From: Prevotella melaninogenica
GTDB taxonomy: Bacteria; Bacteroidota; Bacteroidia; Bacteroidales; Bacteroidaceae
Assembly: GCF_018127965.1 (NCBI RefSeq)
Contig: NZ_CP072350.1
Location: 744,001-808,000 of the forward strand
Length of the DNA: 64,000 nt
Direction: 5' to 3'
The notes beneath the pieces are model-generated. The model was given only the letters and a program-made list of their open reading frames with translations, searched no databases and was not told the origin of the DNA. Both the position numbers and the translations under genes were made by a program. This document shows positions 57,872-64,000 of the stretch, one piece after another (position 1 is the stretch's first letter; each line of letters begins with the position of its first letter).

Positions 57872-59429
57872 TACAAGTTAATGTTGGGAACTCACAAACA
57901 ACGAACATTGGTAATATGTTACTGACCAATGTGATGCAGAAGATATTGGTAAACACACCGTTCATGCAGCAGCTTGTTGCAGACTTCTTCCATACACAGG
58001 CAGGAAAGGCATTGCTCAACTCTCAGAAGCAAATAAAGATTGAGGCTCCAGAAACGAATGTAGTTGGTGAGCAAAGATTATTCATACATAGTGCAGAGAA
58101 AGCCATTGTTAACTCTCAAGGTATGATTGAGGTGAGAGGTGAACAGGGGACAAGCGAGCTTAATCAAGCGTTCTCCTATCAGAAAACTGTGGAAGAAAAA
58201 GCCAAACGATGTGTTGTGTATTTCAAGCGTTCCGAAAACTATAATGGCGAATACGGCTTTGACTGGTTTCATATGGGTGAGAAAGAGAATATGTCGAAAG
58301 GAGATTATAAATTTGTCGATACCATAGGACATCACTATGAAACAGACGAAGGTGGAAATAAAGTCACATGCACAGACGGCAATGCAGCATACAAGTATCC
58401 TTTCGAGGTGTTACCTACACAGATAGACAAAAAGAGGAACAGTTTTGAGTATTTCAATATAGGCTTCAAATTAGCAAAGGCAAGAATCGGCGTGACACCC
58501 CTCGAGGATTTCACCTACTATATTCCTCGTATGACAATGATGCCAGACACGGAAATCAACCTCGTTGCCGAGATTGAACTTGACGGAGAGGAAAACAAAC
58601 CAAAAGAAATCAAACTCCAATTTGACAAGGTGGATGATCTGAAACTAAGCCATACGACTCTCCCCGTACGTGCTGGAAAGGTTACTCTCACAATATCTTG
58701 TACAGGTGAGTTGAAAGAAAAGCGAACGCTCACTGCAGTTACCGATGATGGAGATACTGTAGGAACGTTGTTTATTCTGCCTAATAGTAAAAAGCACCAA
58801 AGAGATATAAAGGTGGTATTTGTCAAAGTGAAAACCAATTTGGATGAAAAAGAAGGTGAATTTAAGACTGGTATCGTAAATCCATCAGCCAAGACATTGT
58901 TTCTTAATGTCTTACATCAAGCCCTTGTAAATGTAGATGGAGATATTGAGGAGGAAATAATTAATTGTACGGAGAAATCCTTTAAGGAAAGATTCTGCAC
59001 AGATAAAATAATTTATAATGACAATATCCCACAAAAGCATATCGTAATAAAAGATGACAACATTACAGCATGGAAGATGAAGGAAGAGATGCTGAAAGTT
59101 CTAAAAAGAGAATACGGTAATCAATTTGATGGTTATTATACCGTATTCTTTTTCGGGGATAAGAGCGAAAGCACTAATGGATATGCCTACCCAAACTCCA
59201 CGTATGGAGTATTCTTTGATGGGTATAACTCCGCCACAGTACCACACGAGATGCTGCACGCAATGGGTTTGCCTCATTCTTTTGACTATCATGGTGTACC
59301 ATTCGCCTACAAATATCACACAACCGATAATATTATGGATTACAGCCATCTTACCCCGAATCCAATTAAACGTATGAGTTTGTTCTATTGGCAATGGGGA
59401 ATATTAAACAACAAAATCGTATAAAAGGT

Positions 59430-60110
59430 ATGAAACATCTCATTCTAATTTTATTAACTGCGCTGTGTTGTACTTGCTGCAATGCGCAAAAAGACAAGGA
59501 GACTACAACAATGAAGACAACAGAAAGATTCGATGTACAATATTATAAAAGCAAAATCAAGGAAATAAATGGTAAGGATGGAGACTATAGCTTTGCCATT
59601 TATGTGGAGAGAGATAGTACTCAGGTTAAGGTGTATTTTGATAAGGATTATGATGCTTTGGTAACAATCCCTCCTTTTACTTACTACAAGGAGGTAAGAA
59701 TATTCCATAAAAACGGAGTTCTCAAGAAGTCGGGAAAACGCCTTTTCTGTTCATCTATCGATATTGGCATTTGGCGCGAGTATGACAATCAGGGTAACCT
59801 TATAAAAGAAACCGATGAGGATAAGAAGTTTGAGAAGCTACGCCTGAAACCTATAAACATCCTGCGCTGGCTCGAGCATGAGGGGTATATAGACAGGAAA
59901 ACGGGAAAAGGTCAGGAGAAGTTCGTAAAAGAGGGCGATGAGCCTAATATTGACATCTACTTCTGGCTGTCGACTCGTGCTGACGGCTCAAAGACTATCC
60001 CTGCGGGTTGGTCTATCGATATTACAGAACATGGAATGCGCACTACACATAGTTTCAATGCGGAAACGGGTGAATACTTGGGAAAGACAACACAGGTCTT
60101 ATATGAATAA
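59430..60110 (+). CDS. Lipoprotein immunity paralogue 4a (MORN-like)
   Basis: 226-aa lipoprotein with the signal MKHLILILLTALCCTCCNAQ, so it faces the periplasm. The middle has IGIWREYDNQGNLIKETDEDKKFEK, a MORN-like unit, then RWLEHEGYIDRKTGKGQEKF. It starts 5 bp after the protease stop. As the first of four paralogues it is best read as immunity against the metzincin, whose expected target is periplasmic. The frame can be extended to 59388 but ATG 59430 matches the paralogues. Confidence 0.65.
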   Translation: MKHLILILLTALCCTCCNAQKDKETTTMKTTERFDVQYYKSKIKEINGKDGDYSFAIYVERDSTQVKVYFDKDYDALVTIPPFTYYKEVRIFHKNGVLKKSGKRLFCSSIDIGIWREYDNQGNLIKETDEDKKFEKLRLKPINILRWLEHEGYIDRKTGKGQEKFVKEGDEPNIDIYFWLSTRADGSKTIPAGWSIDITEHGMRTTHSFNAETGEYLGKTTQVLYE

Positions 60111-60170
60111 AGCATAGTCTCGTCAATCTTAGAACTATAAGTAGAAACAGATAATGACAAGAATAAAGGT

Positions 60171-60848
60171 ATGAAACATCTCATTCTAATTTTATTAACT
60201 GCGCTGTGTTGTACTTGCTGCAATGCACAAAAAGACAAGGAGGCAACAACAATGAAGACAACTGAAAGATTCGATGTACAGTATTATAAAAGTATAATCA
60301 AAGAGAAAAATAGCTATGAAGGTGCTACATCTGCTCAATATGTAGAGAGGAATGGTACTGAGACCTATGTGTCATTTAACGAAGATGGCTTTGTCTTACA
60401 AGAAATCAAGCCATTTACTTATGAGATGATAGTTAAAAACTATTATAAGAATTGTATTCTCAAATCCAAAGGGAAATTGCTTTGCCATTCAAGTGTCAAA
60501 ATTGGCATTTGGCGCGAGTATGACAATCAGGGTAACCTTATAAAAGAAACCGATGAGGACAAGAAGTTTGAGAAGCTACGCCTGAAACCTATAAACATCC
60601 TGCGCTGGCTCGAGCATGAGGGGTATATAGACAGGAAAACGGGAAAAGGTCAGGAGAAGTTCGTAAAAGAGGGTGATGAGCCTAATATTGACATCTACTT
60701 TTGGCTGTCGACTCGTGCTGAAGGGTCAAAGACTATCCCTGCGGGTTGGTCTATCGATATTACAGAACATGGAATGCGCACTACACATAGTTTCAATGCG
60801 GAAACGGGTGAATACTTGGGAAAGACAACACAGGTCTTATATGAATAA
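60171..60848 (+). CDS. Lipoprotein immunity paralogue 4b
   Basis: 225-aa lipoprotein with the same signal as 4a. The region from about residue 40 to 105 (NSYEGATSAQYVERNGTETY) differs from 4a, while the IWREYDNQGNL part and the C-terminus (GWSIDITEHGMRTTHSFNAE) are the same. A 60-bp spacer precedes it. The mosaic of fixed and variable parts suggests that the variable part contacts the toxin. Confidence 0.62.
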   Translation: MKHLILILLTALCCTCCNAQKDKEATTMKTTERFDVQYYKSIIKEKNSYEGATSAQYVERNGTETYVSFNEDGFVLQEIKPFTYEMIVKNYYKNCILKSKGKLLCHSSVKIGIWREYDNQGNLIKETDEDKKFEKLRLKPINILRWLEHEGYIDRKTGKGQEKFVKEGDEPNIDIYFWLSTRAEGSKTIPAGWSIDITEHGMRTTHSFNAETGEYLGKTTQVLYE

Positions 60849-60908
60849 AGCATAGTCTCGTCAATCTTAGAACTATAAGTAGAAACAGATAATGACAAGA
60901 ATAAAGGT

Positions 60909-61586
60909 ATGAAACATCTCATTCTAATTTTATTAACTGCGCTGTGTTGTACTTGCTGCAATGCACAAAAAGACAAGGAGGCAACAACAATGAAGACAAC
61001 TGAAAGATTCGATGTACAGTATTATAAAAGTATAATCAAAGAGAAAAATAGCTATGAAGGTGCTACATCTGCTCAATATGTAGAGAGGAATGGTACTGAG
61101 ACCTATGTGTCATTTAACGAAGATGGCTTTGTCTTACAAGAAATCAAGCCATTTACTTATGAGATGATAGTTAAAAACTATTATAAGAATTGTATTCTCA
61201 AATCCAAAGGGAAATTGCTTTGCCATTCAAGTGTCAAAATTGGCATTTGGCGCGAGTATGACAATCAGGGTAACCTTATAAAAGAAACCGATGAGGACAA
61301 GAAGTTTGAGAAGCTACGCCTGAAACCTATAAACATCCTGCGCTGGCTCGAGCATGAGGGGTATATAGACAGGAAAACGGGAAAAGGTCAGGAGAAGTTC
61401 GTAAAAGAGGGTGATGAGCCTAATATTGACATCTACTTTTGGCTGTCGACTCGTGCTGAAGGGTCAAAGACTATCCCTGCGGGTTGGTCTATCGATATTA
61501 CAGAACACGGAATGTGCACTACCCATAGTTTCAATGCGGAAACGGGTGAATACTTAGGGAATACAACACAGGTCGTATACGAATAA
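60909..61586 (+). CDS. Lipoprotein immunity paralogue 4c
   Basis: 225-aa near-identical duplicate of 4b; the tandem unit is 738 bp including the 60-bp spacer. Differences are few and lie near the end (HGMCTTHS, GNTTQVVYE). A recent duplication by unequal exchange is likely. Confidence 0.65.
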   Translation: MKHLILILLTALCCTCCNAQKDKEATTMKTTERFDVQYYKSIIKEKNSYEGATSAQYVERNGTETYVSFNEDGFVLQEIKPFTYEMIVKNYYKNCILKSKGKLLCHSSVKIGIWREYDNQGNLIKETDEDKKFEKLRLKPINILRWLEHEGYIDRKTGKGQEKFVKEGDEPNIDIYFWLSTRAEGSKTIPAGWSIDITEHGMCTTHSFNAETGEYLGNTTQVVYE

Positions 61587-61640
61587 GGCATAGCCTCTTT
61601 AACCTTAGAACTATAAATAGATAATGACAAGAATAAAAGT

Positions 61641-62324
61641 ATGAAACATCTCATTCTAATATTACTAACTGCGTTGTACTGTACTTGCTGCAATGCGCAA
61701 AAAAACAAGGAGACAACAACAATGAAGACAACTGAAAGATTCGATGTACAATATTATAAAAGCAAAATCAAAGAAGTAAATGGTAAAGATGGAGACAATA
61801 GCTTTGCCATTTATGTGGATAGAGATAGTACACAGGTTAAGGTGTATTTTGATAAGGATTATGATGCTTTGGTAACAATCCCTCCTTTTACCTACTACAA
61901 GGAGGTAAGAATATTTCATAAAAACGGAATTCTCAAGAAGGAGGGGAAACGCCTATTCTGTTCATCTGTCGATATTGGCATTTGGCGCGAGTATGACAAT
62001 CAGGGTAACCTTATAAAAGAAACCGATGAGGATAAGAAGTTTGAGAAGCTGCGCCTGAAACCTATAAATATCCTGCGCTGGCTTGAGCATGAGGGGTATA
62101 TAGACAGGAAAACTGGAAAGGGTCAGGAGAAGTTCGTGAAACAAGGGGATGAGCCAGGTATTAGCATAAGTTTTGGCAAGATAGGTGCACCCAGCGCTAA
62201 ATTTGAAAAAGACTCTGTTCTTTGGACGATTACCATAACCGATAAAGGCAGTGATATAACTTATACATGGAATGCCAAGAATGGAGAACAACTCAGCAAA
62301 GAGATATTGCAAGCCATAGAATAA
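61641..62324 (+). CDS. Lipoprotein immunity paralogue 4d
   Basis: 227-aa lipoprotein whose first 175 residues follow 4a (NGKDGDNSFAIYVDRDSTQVKVYF) but whose C-terminal 50 residues are different (GISISFGKIGAPSAKFEKDS...EILQAIE). It is the last of the four and ends 27 bp before a PAAR-like gene. The changed C-terminus may reflect a different partner or another recombination joint. Confidence 0.62.
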   Translation: MKHLILILLTALYCTCCNAQKNKETTTMKTTERFDVQYYKSKIKEVNGKDGDNSFAIYVDRDSTQVKVYFDKDYDALVTIPPFTYYKEVRIFHKNGILKKEGKRLFCSSVDIGIWREYDNQGNLIKETDEDKKFEKLRLKPINILRWLEHEGYIDRKTGKGQEKFVKQGDEPGISISFGKIGAPSAKFEKDSVLWTITITDKGSDITYTWNAKNGEQLSKEILQAIE

Positions 62325-62351
62325 AAAGATTGAATGAACTAAACAGAGTTT

Positions 62352-62696
62352 ATGTCTAAAATTATAACTCACGGAGCAACAATGTATTGTTCCCTTGGCA
62401 CAGAGAAACCTAACCTAACTGTGACGAGTCAAACATTCCGTAGGATAGCTGATGCTCTTGTTGGTACAGAAGGTGATAATAACGGGATGGTAAATATCCC
62501 AAGTTTTGGAGTTTGCAAATGTAGTTCTCCGAATCCTCCTTGTCTTCCCCAGCCACAAGGCTGGCAGCAAACAACAAAGAAAGACAGTATCAATGGGATG
62601 AAGAAGCTGACGGAGCAGTCATTCTGTATGTGTGCTAAAGGAGGAAGAATATCATTCGCTGATACAGGAAGTAATTCTTTTGTTGAAAGTGAATAA
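62352..62696 (+). CDS. Stand-alone PAAR-like (DUF4280) protein
   Basis: 114-aa protein that is a bare PAAR-like domain: SKIITHGATMYCSLGTEKPNL at the start, FGVCKCSSPNPPCLPQPQGW in the middle and EQSFCMCAKGGRISFADTG at the end, rich in Cys and without any toxin insert. It should sharpen the spike of a VgrG whose effector is fused to the VgrG itself, which fits the metzincin VgrG of this module. Confidence 0.75.
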   Translation: MSKIITHGATMYCSLGTEKPNLTVTSQTFRRIADALVGTEGDNNGMVNIPSFGVCKCSSPNPPCLPQPQGWQQTTKKDSINGMKKLTEQSFCMCAKGGRISFADTGSNSFVESE

Positions 62697-62701
62697 AACT
62701 C

Positions 62702-62876
62702 AATCGGTCATTAAAACACAATATGTATAACTCTTTGATGCTATTGTTTTCTAACATATTTTATTATCGAGCATCTTGCTTGTCTTTGTAACTTGACGTA
62801 GCCCGCTACGCCTGCGCCCAAAAGTCAAACAATCTGCTCGATAATAAAACAAAATATGTTTAGGCTCTAATAACCG
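62702..62876. repeat. Long palindromic repeat, copy 3 of the CCAATCGGTCATTA family
   Basis: Ends AATCGGTCATTA and TAATAACCGATT are inverted. A 13-bp stem (62761-62773 with 62835-62847) encloses the GC-rich GACGTAGCCCGCTACGCC hairpin. It is the inverted counterpart of 35600-35768 and separates module 4 from the last vgrG. Confidence 0.65.
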
Positions 62877-62906
62877 ATTCGGCTTAATTTTATCTTAAAA
62901 CAACCC

Positions 62907-64000
62907 ATGTCAATTCCTTTCAACCCCATCACTATCAGCGTAGGAAAGAAGTCTCTTTCTTCTTTTATTTCTCTACAAATCGAACAAAACATAGGTAAAC
63001 ACCACCGTTTCCAAATGTCTGTTGAATTGGAAACGGGTAGCAATAGATATGTACACAATATCAATAGCAGCAAGGACTGGCTCGGAGAAAGCATCGTCGT
63101 TAAGGTAGCAAACACTCCTATCTTCGTTGGTGTGGTGACAAATGTACAGTTACACAGAGAAGGAAGTGACTTTGGATGTATCATCGTTTCAGGTTATTCT
63201 GCTACTTACAGAATGGAAACGGCACACAGCTGCTTCTCATGGAATGACACAACCATTGGAAATGTGGTTAAGAAACTATGCGAACAAGCTAAGGTGCAGT
63301 TGGAGTTAAATCCTGCATTCAAGGAAAACAAAGACTATATTTGCCAATATGAAGAATCGGACTTCGACTTTATCCGTCGTCTTGCACATCAGTATCAAGA
63401 ATGGATGTATTTCGATGGAACAAAACTCATCTTTGGTAAACCAAGGAAATTGGCTGACCCTATAATATTGGAATATGGAACGACGTTGTCTTCACTTGAC
63501 ATTGGGTTACAGACCCTCGCACGCTCTGAGCAGGTGTTCTCTTATCACTCTGGTGCTGACCGTGAGATGCAACGTATGACACCAGACTTGGTCTATGGTC
63601 ATGACAAACTTTCGGGCGATGCTTTCCGTGCATCATTAGGTATGTTCTCAAAACCCGCACGACAGCATGCGCTGCCACGTATAAGCGATGAGTCAGAACT
63701 TATTAATTACATGGGGCGTAAGCAGGCAGCTGAAACGGCAGAAACACATTACATCACGGCTGAGAGTCAGGTGCCAACCCTGCGTGTCGGTTCTGTCGTA
63801 AGTCTCTACAGCTCGTTCTTAGAGCGTGTAGGAAACATATCAAAAGAGAGTTTGGGTAACTTTATCATCATTGAGATAACCCATGAGGTGAGCCAAGGCA
63901 GCTACTACAAGAACCGCTTTAAGGCTATCCCTGCAACGATAAAGGCATTACCAAGTCCAAAGGTGCGTATGCCATTAGCTGAAACACAGATGGCAACTGT
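62907..64000 (+). CDS. vgrG: VgrG (TssI) tip protein, complete 5' end, cut by the window
   Basis: Starts MSIPFNPITISVGKKSLSSF exactly as copy 1 and stays open to the last base, reaching MPLAETQMAT (about residue 364) in the gp27-like part. Differences from copy 1 are few, for example VVKVANTP and IGNVVKK. Its tail and cargo lie outside the window. It is a second expressed spike gene and closes the array of truncated copies. Confidence 0.9.
   Translation, partial: MSIPFNPITISVGKKSLSSFISLQIEQNIGKHHRFQMSVELETGSNRYVHNINSSKDWLGESIVVKVANTPIFVGVVTNVQLHREGSDFGCIIVSGYSATYRMETAHSCFSWNDTTIGNVVKKLCEQAKVQLELNPAFKENKDYICQYEESDFDFIRRLAHQYQEWMYFDGTKLIFGKPRKLADPIILEYGTTLSSLDIGLQTLARSEQVFSYHSGADREMQRMTPDLVYGHDKLSGDAFRASLGMFSKPARQHALPRISDESELINYMGRKQAAETAETHYITAESQVPTLRVGSVVSLYSSFLERVGNISKESLGNFIIIEITHEVSQGSYYKNRFKAIPATIKALPSPKVRMPLAETQMAT

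Larger units (their letters stand above)
55785..59424 (+). pseudogene. vgrG: 5'-truncated vgrG copy 4 fused to a metzincin protease, split by an IS
   Basis: VgrG homology begins at GLQTLARSEQ, so about 198 residues are missing. The core runs to RPYVMGSLFNG, then leaves the other copies early: GVTGNGGGSNNSIKSLK. The IS at 56745-57871 interrupts it after VGHNLQ; removing the IS and one TACAA copy restores VGHNLQVNVGNSQTTNIGN in frame. The extension has an Ig-like middle (about 58,200-58,850) and a C-terminal protease with HEMLHAMGLPH (59245-59277) and the Met-turn NIMDY, the zinc-binding HExxHxxGxxH and Met-turn of metzincins. It would act as an evolved-VgrG effector cutting periplasmic or surface proteins. 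In its present state it is not expressed whole. Confidence 0.78.

Noticed and set aside
37399..64000. Rhs/YD-repeat polymorphic toxin locus
   Set aside because: No YD repeats or RHS core are present; the shared core is VgrG and the cargo start is PAAR-like DUF4280.

Overview
The window reads as a Bacteroidota chromosome, most likely Prevotella/Segatella. Evidence: SusC/SusD pairs, a hybrid two-component sensor, a subtype iii (Bacteroidetes-type) type VI secretion system (T6SS) with TssN/TssO/TssR, and promoters of the Bacteroidetes form TTG-N19/20-TAnnTTTG. No tRNA, rRNA or CRISPR array was seen.

Region 1 (1-12,360, + strand) is a polysaccharide utilisation locus for a beta-glucan type polymer: the 3' part of a hybrid two-component regulator (HTCS), a GH5 lipoprotein endoglucanase, SusC, SusD, a surface glycan-binding lipoprotein and a GH3 beta-glucosidase, closed by a strong terminator. 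The HTCS has an in-frame stop inside its AraC DNA-binding domain; the missing end is still readable downstream.

Region 2 (12,360-14,170) holds IS-like inverted repeats, a dispersed intergenic repeat and one small HTH-like gene whose end lies in an IS-like terminus. Region 3 (14,174-22,468, - strand) is a compact five-gene defence operon: XRE controller, a 325-aa unknown protein, a 1316-aa GIY-YIG-like/helicase/adenine-methylase fusion, and a Gabija-like pair (OLD-TOPRIM nuclease GajA, UvrD-like helicase GajB).

Region 4 (23,050-35,490, - strand) is the T6SS structural operon: tssE, a small lipoprotein, tssF, clpV, tssG, tssN, tssK, tssO, two further membrane-complex genes and tssR, with a clear promoter and terminator. 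The lipoprotein gene and tssF are broken by about eight frameshifts, every one repairable by adding one base to an A/T run. No sheath genes (tssB/tssC) lie in the window.

Region 5 (36,600-64,000, + strand) carries hcp (tssD) and a vgrG locus built as a mosaic array. A complete vgrG (37,399) and the start of a second complete one (62,907) enclose three 5'-truncated vgrG copies (43,665; 49,481; 55,785). Each vgrG shares a near-identical core, then switches to its own tail and cargo. Three modules carry an adaptor-like protein, a PAAR-like (DUF4280) glycine-rich membrane effector and single-TM immunity proteins. The fourth carries a metzincin protease fused to VgrG, interrupted by an IS982-family element, plus four lipoprotein immunity paralogues. 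Module joints are chimeras of immunity-gene starts with vgrG middles. This looks like a recombinational store of T6SS tip/effector modules and is the most interesting part of the window. Miniature palindromic elements lie on both sides of the array.
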